From Tenuifilaceae bacterium CYCD (lineage in GTDB: Bacteria > Bacteroidota > Bacteroidia > Bacteroidales > Tenuifilaceae): a DNA stretch of 64,000 nt. A program made the position numbers and the translations under genes. This document shows positions 52,658-62,249 of this stretch, piece by piece; the stretch's first letter is position 1; each line of letters begins with the position of its first letter. The notes under the pieces were generated by a model. That model had not been told where the DNA came from, ran no database searches, and saw only the letters and a list, made by a program, of their open reading frames with translations. The stretch spans positions 2,046,001 through 2,110,000 of the forward strand of contig AP027304.1 of the NCBI GenBank assembly GCA_036322835.1, read 5' to 3'.

Positions 52658-54583
52658 TTACTGCCTATACTGAACTAATTTGGTGATTTTAATTTTTGAA
52701 GTTTGTAGCTTCAAAAGGTAAAGTCCAGAGGATAGTTCTCGCTGATAACTCTTTTTGGGAGACCATGTTATGCTGATTGGCCCTGCAGGGTATTGACTAT
52801 TGGCTATTGCTGCTATCTTTTTCCCATCAATTGAATACAATGTTAATTCAACATTGGTTGGCTTATCAATTTCGAACGATATGTTTAGAATGTTTGAGAA
52901 TGGATTTGGATAAACTTTTAGCGAATAATCATTCTCAATTGGTTCAACCCCAACCGGATTTAAATTGATTGGTACAGTTGTGTTGTCTGTTATATCAACC
53001 TGTCCACTAGCCGTTTCGTAATTATTCAGGCTAACGGTATAGGTGTAATCTTTACCGTATGGGAAGTTTGAGAATATTGCTTTTCCCTCGGAGTTTGTTT
53101 GTAATTCTGTATTATTAAAGTTGACAATGGCATTGGCCAGTGGTGTTGTCTGATTTTTAACTTCAAATGTTACCTCGAATTTTTGTTTTACAAGAGTTAC
53201 ATTGTTAACTAACTTGGTATTCCAGTCTGTTACTGTTAATGTGTGGTTTTGCGCCTCGTATCCAGTTGCAGAGTATGCTACGGTCCAGGTTCCTGGCTCT
53301 ATTGGACGTGCATAAAACCCTGTTGTTGTATTGGAGTAGACATGTGAACTATCCTTGTCGTGACTATTGACAAAAATCTTGGCTTCAATAGGATTCCCTT
53401 CTTCATCGGTGATGTTTCCTTGAAAACCTTTATTTGCTGATTCGATGTACGAGAGCAAGGATTCCTTGTTGTAGTTCCAATAAGATGGAAGTAGATCCGT
53501 TGATAGAAGTTTTGTATCCGATATTTCAAAGGTTATTTCTTTGCAGTGGTGCCACCAGTTCATGTAATCCTGCCGTCCACCGGTTATCACGTACCAGTCA
53601 CCACCATTTGTAATGCCATTGTTTTCTTCATCAAAATAACCCGAGAAACCATATGTTTGGGCAAAAGTAGCGTACTGTGTGGATGTATGGATAAACCAAT
53701 TGTTGTCGGCGTGAGTTCTTTGGCTCGAAGTCCAGGTATCCCAAGGGTAGTTTGCTAATTCTGCTCCTCCATGAAAGTTGCCGGATAGAGTAAAATGCCT
53801 TCTCGAGGCAAAATCCATCATGGCTTGGTTTTCTACTTGCCATGAGTTGCCGTCAGGATGGTTTCCTGCTCTAGGGTCGGGGAAGTTGCGGTTAAGGTCT
53901 ACACCATTGGCATTGTAGCGAGTTGCCCCGCTAACCGTGCTATTACCATAGTAATATGTTCCGTCGGGATTGGCATCGGGGTTGATGTAAATAGCCATGT
54001 TGTCTACAATTTCTTTTACCCTATTGTCGGTGCTGTAACCTCTTAAAAGCGAATCGGCAAGTCTTAAAAGCATTATAAACCCAGTAGTTTCATCGCCATG
54101 GATTGTGCTTGTAAGGAAAACTTCAGGTTCCGATTCTTCCTCCGAAACATTGCTGGATATTTTTACGACGTAAAGTTTTCGGCCATTGTTAGTTGTTCCT
54201 ATTGTGTCGAGTTTGCATAAAGAAGGATAATCGCTTTCAAACTTTTTCATCATGGCTCTGTAAACCTCGTAGGTTGGATATCTATTCCAACTAGTCATTT
54301 GGCTTAAATCTGTAGCCATGTTTATAACTTTAGTATTTATAAGCGATGGAGGCGTTAGCCTTTCAATTTTATAGTTGAGTTTGGAGAATTTCTCTAGTTC
54401 TGTTTCATTGGCATAAGCATAAACGGTATCGCCAACAATTTTATCAATCGAAATAATGCGGGTAATTTTTTGGTTTATTACATCTTTATTTGATTCTTTA
54501 AACTTGAAATAATGCTCAATTCTTTGCGAATATGCATTGTATGAACCTATTAGGATGAGCAGAGAAATAAGTAGCTTTTTCAT
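52658..54583 (-). CDS. Secreted M14 zinc carboxypeptidase with type IX sorting domain
   Basis: From ATG 54583 (signal peptide MKKLLISLLILIGSYNAYSQ) the 641-residue protein has a propeptide, an M14 peptidase domain (about 95-370) with zinc ligands His162 and Glu165 (TIHGDETTG) and His271 (GNFHGGAEL), substrate-binding NPDGT and LNRNFPDP, and catalytic Glu353 (EITFEIS). A CarboxypepD_reg domain and a second beta domain follow, then a type A Por sorting domain (LKVYPNPFSNILNISF ... GLYLLKL). It should be exported by the type IX system. Confidence 0.93.
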   Translation of the reverse strand: MKKLLISLLILIGSYNAYSQRIEHYFKFKESNKDVINQKITRIISIDKIVGDTVYAYANETELEKFSKLNYKIERLTPPSLINTKVINMATDLSQMTSWNRYPTYEVYRAMMKKFESDYPSLCKLDTIGTTNNGRKLYVVKISSNVSEEESEPEVFLTSTIHGDETTGFIMLLRLADSLLRGYSTDNRVKEIVDNMAIYINPDANPDGTYYYGNSTVSGATRYNANGVDLNRNFPDPRAGNHPDGNSWQVENQAMMDFASRRHFTLSGNFHGGAELANYPWDTWTSSQRTHADNNWFIHTSTQYATFAQTYGFSGYFDEENNGITNGGDWYVITGGRQDYMNWWHHCKEITFEISDTKLLSTDLLPSYWNYNKESLLSYIESANKGFQGNITDEEGNPIEAKIFVNSHDKDSSHVYSNTTTGFYARPIEPGTWTVAYSATGYEAQNHTLTVTDWNTKLVNNVTLVKQKFEVTFEVKNQTTPLANAIVNFNNTELQTNSEGKAIFSNFPYGKDYTYTVSLNNYETASGQVDITDNTTVPINLNPVGVEPIENDYSLKVYPNPFSNILNISFEIDKPTNVELTLYSIDGKKIAAIANSQYPAGPISITWSPKKSYQRELSSGLYLLKLQTSKIKITKLVQYRQ

Positions 54584-54628
54584 GGATAGTATCATTAAAC
54601 AATCGTAAAAATACTCTAATTTTTTCTG

Positions 54629-54636
54629 TAAATTTG
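54629..54636 (+). promoter_or_regulatory. -7 box for the TonB receptor gene
   Basis: TAAATTTG fully matches TAnnTTTG, 41 bp before the start codon. No clear -33 box. Confidence 0.4.
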
Positions 54637-54677
54637 AGAATGCCGATAATAATTATAAAACACGAGAGGCTATAGCA

Positions 54678-56900
54678 ATGAAACGATTTGGATTATACAT
54701 TCAATATAAGGTTCTACGCTTTTTTTTAATAACGCATTTGTTAGTTTTAATTGGTACTCAAAAATCTTCTGCTCAAAAGGTTGATTCTTTGGATATGGCA
54801 AAACTTCTATCGCTATCCTTAGATCAATTGTTAGAGGTTGAGGTGACAACCGCGGCTCGATTTGAACAAAAGGTTTGGGAAACCTCATCGAAAGTTCAGG
54901 TTATAACTAGGTCGATGATTTCGAATCGAGGATATTCTGATTTAACAGATTTGCTAAGGGATATTCCTTACTTCCAAATTCAGTCGGAATATGGTCATTG
55001 GATGAAAGGTGCCATAGTGAACTTGCGAGGGCACAGGAGTGGAGATTCTGGTAACAATAAGTTTTTAATTTTAGTAGATGGCATAAAACTTAGCGATGAG
55101 GCTGAGGAAGGCCTTTTTATGGGGCTAAATAGCATTCCGCTTAGCAATGTAAAACAGGTTGAGGTAGTTTATGGGCCCAATTCTACGCTTTATGGACGAG
55201 ATGCTTATGCCGGTATGATAAATGTATTAACAATCGATAGCAACAGTAGTTATGCCAGTTTTAGCATTGGTAGCTTTAATACTCAAAAGTTGAATGGCGG
55301 ATTGTCTCGTGAACTAAATGAAAATACTCAAGTGTCTATGCATTACTCATTGTATAAGAGCAGCGAACAAGATCCAACCAATAAATCTGTTACCTACTTA
55401 AATAGACACGTTTTTCCTAAACATCCATATACCGAGGTTTTTGATCGAAGAACCTTGAATTCAAACATGGACCTTAACCTAAAATGGCGAGGATTGTCGT
55501 TGAAATTTGTTCAAAATGATGTTGAAGCTAGCGAAACATACGGTTGTAATCCTGATTTTTACGTTTCGGAGTATTCCACTGTAACAGCATTGCGAAATCA
55601 AATATTGGCATCACAGTATAATTTTGGCATTGGCGAGAAGGCTAATGTTACATTTTCATATAGCTATAAAAGCCATGAGTTAGATCCAAGAACCGCAAAT
55701 CTTTACACAGCTGATTTAGGACTTACAGGTTCCATAAATTTTGCCGATTCAACTATTAATATCGATTCTTTGTATGCCTATGGCGGTAGAAAATACTATT
55801 ATTTTAGAACCCGCACCAATAGTGCTGGGGCGAAACTGATTTATCAACTTTTCACAAAAGCTAAGTTAACATCTGGAATTGAAGCCAATTTTATAAATGG
55901 AATACCCATAGTTAGCGAAGGGAAAGGGGGAAGACCCATTACAACGGAACAGCAACGAAGAAAGTGGGAGCACGACTTTAAGACAACAGGTGCATTTGCA
56001 GAGGTAACATGGCTAATAAAACCTAGTTTTATTGCAACTGTTGGTGGCCGGTATGACGTTTCTAGTGATTATGGGAACTCATTTATGCCAAGAGTTGCGT
56101 TGGTTGCTCGGAACGACGATTTTCTTTGTAAGTTGACTTTTGCTCAAGGCTACCTTGCTCCAAGCGTTACTCAGCGCTATTTCGAGAGTATTACAACATT
56201 TTCGTGGATTAAACCCAATGCAAATCTTGTATCGGAGCAGAATACATCCGTGGAGTTGGATGGAACATTCTTGGCTAAAGCCTTTCAACTTTCGGCAAAT
56301 GCATTTTATAATAGAGTGAAAGATGGAATTGTAGAATCTTATCAAACCGGAGATTCCGCAGATGTTACTATTGGAAATGGGGTTTACCATGTGCCTATAA
56401 TTCAAAGTTTAAATTTGAGTAATGGGCATAAGTATGGCTTTAGCGTAGAGGCAACCACGAAAGTTTTTTATGGCATAGATATTTCGGCAAATTATAGTTA
56501 TTTAGGAGGAAGGGATATTGTTGCACAAAAACATATCGATTTAAAGGATAATCTAACATCAACCCATACTGTTAATTTAGGAATTGGATACCAGTACCAA
56601 AAAATATCTGCATATGCAGGATTGCAATGGAGTAGCAAGCGCCGAATATTGTCACCTCATTCGAATACACAATACTCAAGTTTTGTGGATTCGGAAGGGT
56701 ATTTGAATTTTGATCCTGTTTTTCTCGTAAATATGAACCTGCGAGCAAATAATATTTGGAAGGGTATTTCGTGCTTTGTGCATATAGAAAATTTGCTCAA
56801 TCAGGAATATTACGGACAAACAATAAACGCAAACTGGGGAAGCCCCAAAATACTACAGGATATGATTCGATGTGATTTTGGGTTAGACTTTAAGTTTTAG
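54678..56900 (+). CDS. TonB-dependent outer-membrane receptor
   Basis: The 740-residue protein has a signal peptide (about 1-32, ending SSAQ), a plug domain (about 55-185: ETSSKVQVITRSMISNRGYS, DLTDLLRDIPYF, VEVVYGPNSTLYGRDAYAGM) and a 22-strand barrel with the aromatic end CDFGLDFKF. It resembles siderophore/cobalamin-type receptors rather than SusC: it has no N-terminal CarboxypepD domain and no SusD partner. Ligand unknown. It is alone on its strand, with a divergent peptidase gene and a bidirectional terminator downstream. Confidence 0.9.
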   Translation: MKRFGLYIQYKVLRFFLITHLLVLIGTQKSSAQKVDSLDMAKLLSLSLDQLLEVEVTTAARFEQKVWETSSKVQVITRSMISNRGYSDLTDLLRDIPYFQIQSEYGHWMKGAIVNLRGHRSGDSGNNKFLILVDGIKLSDEAEEGLFMGLNSIPLSNVKQVEVVYGPNSTLYGRDAYAGMINVLTIDSNSSYASFSIGSFNTQKLNGGLSRELNENTQVSMHYSLYKSSEQDPTNKSVTYLNRHVFPKHPYTEVFDRRTLNSNMDLNLKWRGLSLKFVQNDVEASETYGCNPDFYVSEYSTVTALRNQILASQYNFGIGEKANVTFSYSYKSHELDPRTANLYTADLGLTGSINFADSTINIDSLYAYGGRKYYYFRTRTNSAGAKLIYQLFTKAKLTSGIEANFINGIPIVSEGKGGRPITTEQQRRKWEHDFKTTGAFAEVTWLIKPSFIATVGGRYDVSSDYGNSFMPRVALVARNDDFLCKLTFAQGYLAPSVTQRYFESITTFSWIKPNANLVSEQNTSVELDGTFLAKAFQLSANAFYNRVKDGIVESYQTGDSADVTIGNGVYHVPIIQSLNLSNGHKYGFSVEATTKVFYGIDISANYSYLGGRDIVAQKHIDLKDNLTSTHTVNLGIGYQYQKISAYAGLQWSSKRRILSPHSNTQYSSFVDSEGYLNFDPVFLVNMNLRANNIWKGISCFVHIENLLNQEYYGQTINANWGSPKILQDMIRCDFGLDFKF

Positions 56901-56925
56901 TTGGCTATAATGAATACCTTAGGGA

Positions 56926-56966
56926 AAAAGACAAAACCGAGAATTATCTCGGCTTTGTCTTTTTTA
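56926..56966. terminator. Bidirectional terminator, TonB receptor / DUF4870
   Basis: AAGACAAA-a-CCGAGA and TCTCGG-c-TTTGTCTT form a stem with one mismatch and an ATTA loop, with T-runs on both sides. It can serve the plus-strand receptor gene and the minus-strand DUF4870 gene. Confidence 0.88.
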
Positions 56967-56975
56967 CAATTGATG

Positions 56976-57341
56976 CTAGTTAATCAATTGTATAGTTAAA
57001 GGGTATTCGAATCGCTCGCAATTTGACGATTTAACAGCAGCAATGATAGTGCAAGTTAAACCAAATAAAAAAATTAGAGGAAGCAGTACAAAGCCGATAA
57101 GCAGAATGACTAAGATTCCTGCAATCATTGCATATATAGTAAGTGATATATGGAAATTTAATGCGGCTTTACCTTGCCTGTTAACCTCGGTGTACTGATC
57201 CTTTTTAATCAACCATATAACTAATGGCCCTAGAATATGTCCAAAAGGAATTATCAGCCCCGATAGTGCTGATAGGTGACAAAGCATTGAGTACGTACGT
57301 TCTTCCTCGCAGCTGTAGTTGATTTGTTCCATTGATTCCAT
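56976..57341 (-). CDS. DUF4870 membrane protein
   Basis: The 121-residue protein matches the DUF4870 (Tic20-like) pattern: a cytosolic N-terminus, SMLCHLSALSGLIIPFGHIL, the loop LVIWLIKKDQYTEVNRQGKA with the following ALNF, then two more helices. These proteins have three to four helices and no known function. It lies between ettA and the terminator, but a terminator after ettA separates them in transcription. Confidence 0.85.
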   Translation of the reverse strand: MESMEQINYSCEEERTYSMLCHLSALSGLIIPFGHILGPLVIWLIKKDQYTEVNRQGKAALNFHISLTIYAMIAGILVILLIGFVLLPLIFLFGLTCTIIAAVKSSNCERFEYPLTIQLIN

Positions 57342-57404
57342 TGTTAAGTTAGTTTATAGACTAGTCTTATGGTTTTTTTGCTGCATTTTAAGTGATAATT
57401 TTTT

Positions 57405-57439
57405 GAAAAAACAACAGGAATCATTAGGTGTGATTCCTG
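57405..57439 (-). terminator. Terminator after ettA
   Basis: CAGGAATCA (57415-57423) and TGATTCCTG (57431-57439) form a perfect 9-bp stem with a 7-base loop; TTGTTTTTT follows on the minus strand. Confidence 0.88.
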
Positions 57440-57451
57440 TGCCAGTGTTGC

Positions 57452-59125
57452 TTATTCCATCAGTTTTCGATACTTGATTCTATGCGGAACATCATCGCCA
57501 AGTCGCTTCTTTCTATTCTCTTCGTAATCGGTATATCCGCCTTCAAAGAAGTAGATCTGCGAATCGCCTTCAAATGCTAGAATGTGTGTTGCAATGCGGT
57601 CAAGGAACCATCTATCGTGCGATATTACAACTGCACAACCTGCAAAATCATCCAACCCCTCTTCTAGGGCTCGGAGCGTATTAACATCAATATCATTGGT
57701 TGGCTCATCGAGTAAAATTACGTTTCCCTCTTCCTTGAGTGCCAGTGCAAGGTGTAAGCGATTGCGTTCTCCTCCTGAGAGAATTTTGCACTTCTTTTCT
57801 TGATCGGCGCCAGTAAAGTTGAACCGGGCAACATACGCACGGGCATTAATTTGCTTTCCTCCAAGCATAATATTATCTAAGCCACCGGAAATTACCTCGA
57901 AGACAGATTTTTCGGGATCGATTGCTTTGTGCTGCTGGTCAACATATGCTAGTTTAACGCTATCGCCTACTTTGAAATCACCTTTGTCGGCCTTCTCGAG
58001 CCCCATGATTAGGCGGAAAAGGGTTGTTTTTCCAGCTCCGTTCGGGCCAATTACTCCAACAATTCCATTAGGAGGAAGGGTGAAGTTTAAGTTCTCGAAA
58101 AGAAGTTTATCGCCGAATGCCTTTGCAACACTGTTAGCCTCAATTACAAGATTTCCTAAGCGAGGGCCGTTGGGAATGAATATTTCCAGTTTTTCCTCCT
58201 TTTGCTTAACGTCTTCGCTAAGCAGTTTGTCGTAAGCGTAAAGGCGCGCTTTGGATTTTGCTTGTCGAGCCTTGGGTGACATACGAACCCATTCCAATTC
58301 GCGTTCAAGGGTTTTGCGGCGTTTGCTCTCTTGTTTTTCTTCTTGGGCCAAACGATTAGACTTTTGATCTAGCCATGACGAGTAGTTTCCTTTCCAGGGA
58401 ATTCCTTCGCCGCGGTCAAGTTCAAGAATCCACCCGGCAACGTTATCGAGGAAGTAGCGGTCGTGGGTGATTGCAATAACTGTCCCTTTGTACTGTTGTA
58501 AATGCATTTCGAGCCATTGGATTGATTCTGCATCAAGGTGGTTGGTTGGCTCATCGAGCAGTAGTACATCTGGCTCTTGAAGCAATAATCTACATAGCGC
58601 AACCCTACGACGCTCACCTCCGGATAGCACTTTAACTGGAGTGTCAGAATCGGGACAACGTAAGGCGTCCATGGCGCGTTCAAGTTTGGAGTCAAGGTTC
58701 CAAGCATCAACATGGTCAATCTTTTCGGTTAGTTCACCCTGGCGTTCGATGAGTTTATTCATTTCATCGTCGCTCATTGGCTCGGCAAACTTGGCATTAA
58801 CCTCCTCGTACTCTTTGAGTAGATCAACAATTTCCTTAACCCCTTCCTGAACAATTTCCTTAACGGTTTTGCTATCGTCGAGGTGAGGTTCTTGCTCTAG
58901 GTATCCAACGGTGTACCCTGGCGAGAAAACCACCTCGCCCTCGAATGACTTCTCAATCCCAGCAATAATCTTTAGTAAGGTTGATTTACCTGATCCGTTC
59001 AATCCTATGATGCCAATTTTTGCACCATAAAAGAAAGAAAGGTAAATATTGTTTAGTACCTTTTTTTGTGGTGGAAATGTTTTGCTAACACCCACCATCG
59101 AAAAAATAATCTTCTCGTCGGCCAT
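57452..59125 (-). CDS. ettA: Energy-dependent translational throttle protein EttA (ABC-F)
   Basis: EttA binds the ribosomal E site and gates the first elongation step according to ATP/ADP. The 557-residue protein has two ABC domains: Walker A GLNGSGKST (about 43) and GPNGAGKTT (about 350), signatures LSGGERRR and LSGGERNR, Walker B LLLDEPTNHLD and ILLDEPTNDID. The start IIFSMVGVSKTFPPQKKVL and the linker EWVRMSPKARQAKSKARLY are specific to EttA. No membrane part. It has its own consensus promoter overlapping the upstream gene's terminator. Confidence 0.96.
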   Translation of the reverse strand: MADEKIIFSMVGVSKTFPPQKKVLNNIYLSFFYGAKIGIIGLNGSGKSTLLKIIAGIEKSFEGEVVFSPGYTVGYLEQEPHLDDSKTVKEIVQEGVKEIVDLLKEYEEVNAKFAEPMSDDEMNKLIERQGELTEKIDHVDAWNLDSKLERAMDALRCPDSDTPVKVLSGGERRRVALCRLLLQEPDVLLLDEPTNHLDAESIQWLEMHLQQYKGTVIAITHDRYFLDNVAGWILELDRGEGIPWKGNYSSWLDQKSNRLAQEEKQESKRRKTLERELEWVRMSPKARQAKSKARLYAYDKLLSEDVKQKEEKLEIFIPNGPRLGNLVIEANSVAKAFGDKLLFENLNFTLPPNGIVGVIGPNGAGKTTLFRLIMGLEKADKGDFKVGDSVKLAYVDQQHKAIDPEKSVFEVISGGLDNIMLGGKQINARAYVARFNFTGADQEKKCKILSGGERNRLHLALALKEEGNVILLDEPTNDIDVNTLRALEEGLDDFAGCAVVISHDRWFLDRIATHILAFEGDSQIYFFEGGYTDYEENRKKRLGDDVPHRIKYRKLME

Positions 59126-59159
59126 TTAATTTGTTAAATTATTTGTTGTTATATTTTGG

Positions 59160-59208
59160 TGCAAAAATAACCGCTGGACAAGGAATAACAAAACCTTTAC
59201 CAGCGGTT
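59160..59208 (-). terminator. Terminator of the 59230-60072 gene
   Basis: AACCGCTGG (59169-59177) and CCAGCGGTT (59200-59208) form a perfect 9-bp stem around a 22-base loop, with TTATTTTTG after it on the minus strand. The ettA promoter lies within the hairpin. Confidence 0.75.
59162..59192 (-). promoter_or_regulatory. Consensus promoter of ettA
   Basis: On the minus strand TTTG (59189-59192), a 19-bp spacer and TATTTTTG (59162-59169) match the Bacteroidota -33/-7 consensus at every fixed position. The ettA start is 36 bp downstream. Confidence 0.75.
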
Positions 59209-59229
59209 TATAGAAAATATTTTGTATCA

Positions 59230-60072
59230 CTAATTAATGCTCTTGAAATCTTTCTTTAGAAATCCATCCCCTTCGGATTTCGAAATGGTATGCTCGTCGT
59301 AGTAGTACATCATATCATCGCCAGCTCCGATAATCATCTTCCAAACGCGCCATTGCATTCTCGAACCCTCTGGCCCAACTTTGTGTAGGTATAAAACGTT
59401 GGGATTCTTTTCTTTAATGGCTTTCTGGATATCCTCGGGGTTCACGACTTTTATAACATGCTTGTAGGTTTTGCGGATATCGGCCAATGCTCTTGTGCTT
59501 TTTTCGAGACTGCTTTCTGTAACCCAAAGTTCCTTATTCTTAATATCCTTTGAGTTCTTGTTGTAGAATTTGAAGGCATCCTTCTTGATTAGTTTAGAAT
59601 CGCTGTTGATGGTGTTGATGTAACTTTGCATAAAGCGAATGATTCCCTCCAATTTGTATGAGTAGGAATCCTCGGGTAGTCCGTTGTAGCTGAGCGGTAT
59701 GGAGCAAATGTCGGGCATATCGGTGATCTTCTTTACGGCTGCACCCAACGAAACGCTTAAAAAGTTATATATGGGCATTGATTTATCACCATCAAATTTC
59801 ATTTGAATAAGGACCAGAAATGAGCGGTTGATGTCATTGCGAACATTCTCAAACTCTTTAGCGGTAATAAATTCAAAAGGAGTGATTTTCCACGATCTTT
59901 CCACTGCATCGCGAATCTCTACATTATAACCCGACATTGGGTTGTCTTCCAGTACAACGTAGGTTTTGGATGCTAGAAATGTCTTTACATCTTCAGGTCT
60001 AACAAGGTTTCTTTGGGCAAACGCACCCGAAACCAGAACCGTGATCAAAAAGGTAACAACGAATTTTCTCAT
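59230..60072 (-). CDS. Secreted protein of unknown function
   Basis: I do not recognise a named family. The 280-residue product has a signal peptide (VVTFLITVLVSGAFAQ), mixed alpha/beta sequence, and a C-terminal part with LYLHKVGPEGSRMQWRVWKM and MMYYYDEHTISKSEGDGFL. It has no Cys lipobox and no barrel-like aromatic end, so it is probably soluble and periplasmic. It is a single gene: a terminator follows, and a TAAATTTG box (60120-60127, minus strand) 48 bp upstream may be its -7 element. Confidence 0.7.
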   Translation of the reverse strand: MRKFVVTFLITVLVSGAFAQRNLVRPEDVKTFLASKTYVVLEDNPMSGYNVEIRDAVERSWKITPFEFITAKEFENVRNDINRSFLVLIQMKFDGDKSMPIYNFLSVSLGAAVKKITDMPDICSIPLSYNGLPEDSYSYKLEGIIRFMQSYINTINSDSKLIKKDAFKFYNKNSKDIKNKELWVTESSLEKSTRALADIRKTYKHVIKVVNPEDIQKAIKEKNPNVLYLHKVGPEGSRMQWRVWKMIIGAGDDMMYYYDEHTISKSEGDGFLKKDFKSIN

Positions 60073-60390
60073 GACTCAATAATTTATGTTCTACAATATT
60101 TATCATACAATCATAAACACAAATTTACACTTGTTTTGTTAAATAATCTATGGTGTTAGTATATATCGTGATAAAAAAAATCAGGATAGAGCAGTTGTGA
60201 GTTTTTACAGTCAAATTTTTGTTAATAATTGTATTTTCTTAAAAGGTATGCCGAATAGCATTTTTTATATCTTTGCTCATACAGGGTGGATTCTGCTTTT
60301 GCTGCAACTTGTTGATATTCTGTTCGGTTTTTAATAGATAGATGTTGTGGTTTAGGGTAGAATGCTTTATTAACATATAATTTTTTTCTG
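60073..60390. other. Divergent intergenic region, secreted protein / OlsF-like gene
   Basis: This 318-bp gap holds the minus-strand -7-like box TAAATTTG (60120-60127) and the plus-strand TATCTTTG (60268-60275). Otherwise it is AT-rich; I see no gene and no strong hairpin. Confidence 0.5.
60268..60275 (+). promoter_or_regulatory. -7 box for the OlsF-like gene
   Basis: TATCTTTG is a full TAnnTTTG match; the -33 region has no clear TTTG. It would give a leader of about 110 bases. Confidence 0.35.
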
Positions 60391-62220
60391 ATGACTAAAG
60401 ATAAAATTGTTGATGCTCAAGAGATAAAAAAGGCTGTTAACTTGGGTCCAATAATTGGCGATGGTTTTGCACATTTGCTGATGTGGATACTACGTTTCAA
60501 CAAGGTAAACGAAACGTATTCGAAAATTGCCGACAAGCAGGGGTTAGACTTCTTAAATGCAGCTCTGGATACCATCGGAATAAAGTTTGAAGTGAATCCT
60601 GAGGAGCTTAAACGATTGCCTAAGACAGGACCGTTTATAACAATTTCCAATCACCCGTTTGGTGGTGCTGATGGGTTGATCCTTCTTCAAATACTGCTTC
60701 AGCAGAACCGAGAAGATATTCGGCTTTTGGCAAACTTTCTTTTGAAGCGAATTCCTCCCATTGGCGAGTACGTGCTTGCCGTGGATCCGTTTGATGGTGG
60801 CGATAATCGACGTTCAAATGTTTCAGGGCTTAAAAGCGCCATGAATCATATTAAGGAAGGAGGAGCCTTGGGGCTATTCCCTGCAGGAGAAGTTTCTACA
60901 TACTACGATAATTCAGATGAGGCTTATGCGGTTGATAAGCATTGGAAAAGTTCAATGATCAAGTTTATCAAGAAGGCCGAGGTTCCTGTTGTGCCAATTT
61001 ATTTTCAGGGCGAGAATAGTCGGCTGTTCCATCTCCTTGGATTAATCCATCCATTGCTTCGAACTGCAAAAATTCCATCGGAATTGTTCAATAAAAAGAA
61101 TCAGATCATACGGGTTCGGATCGGATACCCTATTACAGTTGAGGAACAAAAGGCTTATTCCGATACTGAACGCTATGGCCGTTTCCTAAGGCTAAAAACC
61201 TATGCGTTGGGTTCATCTATGGAGGTTGATAAGTTTTTTAGCTATAAACTTAAATCGGAGCCAGAGCCAGAGCCCGTGATTCCACCGGTTGCTCCCAATT
61301 TGGTTGAGGAAGAGGTGAATGCTTTAATGCAAAAGTACTTGCTATTTAAAAGCAAGAACTACTCGGTGATTTGCTCTCCATCCTCAGAGATGCCTAACCT
61401 GATGACCGAGATTGGACGACTCCGTGAAATCACTTTCCGGGACGTGGGAGAGGGCACTAACCGTAAAATCGATTTGGATGAATTTGACCTTTACTATTGG
61501 CAGCTTTTTATTTGGGACGAAGATGAGAAAAGAATAGTTGGAGCATACCGCGCAGGCAAGGGTAAGGAGATAATAGATAGATACGGAATTAATGGATTTT
61601 ACATTCAAACCTTATTCAAGATCGATAAAAACTTTGCCCCTATACTTGAGCAATGTATTGAGTTGGGACGGTCTTTTATTGTTCCCGACTATCAGCGAAA
61701 ACCACTGCCACTATTCCTCCTCTGGAAAGGGATCCTGTATTTTCTAATTAAGAATCCGGAGTATAGGTATTTGATTGGCCCTGTTAGTATTTCGAATCGA
61801 TTCTCGGATTACTCAAAAGGGGTGATTATCAGTTTTATGAAGTCGAATTACTACGATCATAACTTTGCTCGCTTCATCAGTTCGCGAAACCGATTCCGAA
61901 TCCCAATTAAGGAGGATGAGTTCAACATTATCTTCGACAATTCAGATGATTTAGGAAAACTCGATAAATTTATTCAGGAAGTTGAGCCTTACGATTATCG
62001 TATGCCAGTTCTGCTTAAGAAGTATGTCAAGTTGAATGGTAAGATTATTGGTTTCAATGTCGATCCTAAGTTTAATAATGCGCTGGATGGACTGTTAATT
62101 CTCGACTTGTTCCAAGTGCCATTCGAGACAATAACATCTTTATCTAAAGAGATTAACGATAAATCAATTCTTGAACGATTCAATATTACCGATTACACAT
62201 TTGAGGACGAGGAGGCTTAA
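60391..62220 (+). CDS. Two-domain acyltransferase (OlsF-like aminolipid synthase candidate)
   Basis: The N-terminal part (about 65-290) is a lysophospholipid-acyltransferase-type domain with NHPFGGADG, in which His88 and Asp94 are spaced H-x5-D rather than the canonical H-x4-D, and GLFPAGEVS. The C-terminal part (about 320-570) is a GNAT-like domain of the OlsB/hemolysin type (REITFRDVGEGTNRKIDLDE, YYWQLFIWDEDEKRIVGAYR, ELGRSFIVPDYQRKPLPLFL). OlsF proteins with the same order make ornithine lipids, the GNAT half doing N-acylation and the other half O-acylation. Glycine or other aminolipids are possible products too. Single-gene unit. Confidence 0.8.
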   Translation: MTKDKIVDAQEIKKAVNLGPIIGDGFAHLLMWILRFNKVNETYSKIADKQGLDFLNAALDTIGIKFEVNPEELKRLPKTGPFITISNHPFGGADGLILLQILLQQNREDIRLLANFLLKRIPPIGEYVLAVDPFDGGDNRRSNVSGLKSAMNHIKEGGALGLFPAGEVSTYYDNSDEAYAVDKHWKSSMIKFIKKAEVPVVPIYFQGENSRLFHLLGLIHPLLRTAKIPSELFNKKNQIIRVRIGYPITVEEQKAYSDTERYGRFLRLKTYALGSSMEVDKFFSYKLKSEPEPEPVIPPVAPNLVEEEVNALMQKYLLFKSKNYSVICSPSSEMPNLMTEIGRLREITFRDVGEGTNRKIDLDEFDLYYWQLFIWDEDEKRIVGAYRAGKGKEIIDRYGINGFYIQTLFKIDKNFAPILEQCIELGRSFIVPDYQRKPLPLFLLWKGILYFLIKNPEYRYLIGPVSISNRFSDYSKGVIISFMKSNYYDHNFARFISSRNRFRIPIKEDEFNIIFDNSDDLGKLDKFIQEVEPYDYRMPVLLKKYVKLNGKIIGFNVDPKFNNALDGLLILDLFQVPFETITSLSKEINDKSILERFNITDYTFEDEEA

Positions 62221-62249
62221 CTTGATAATTGCTGAACGGTATAGGAAAA

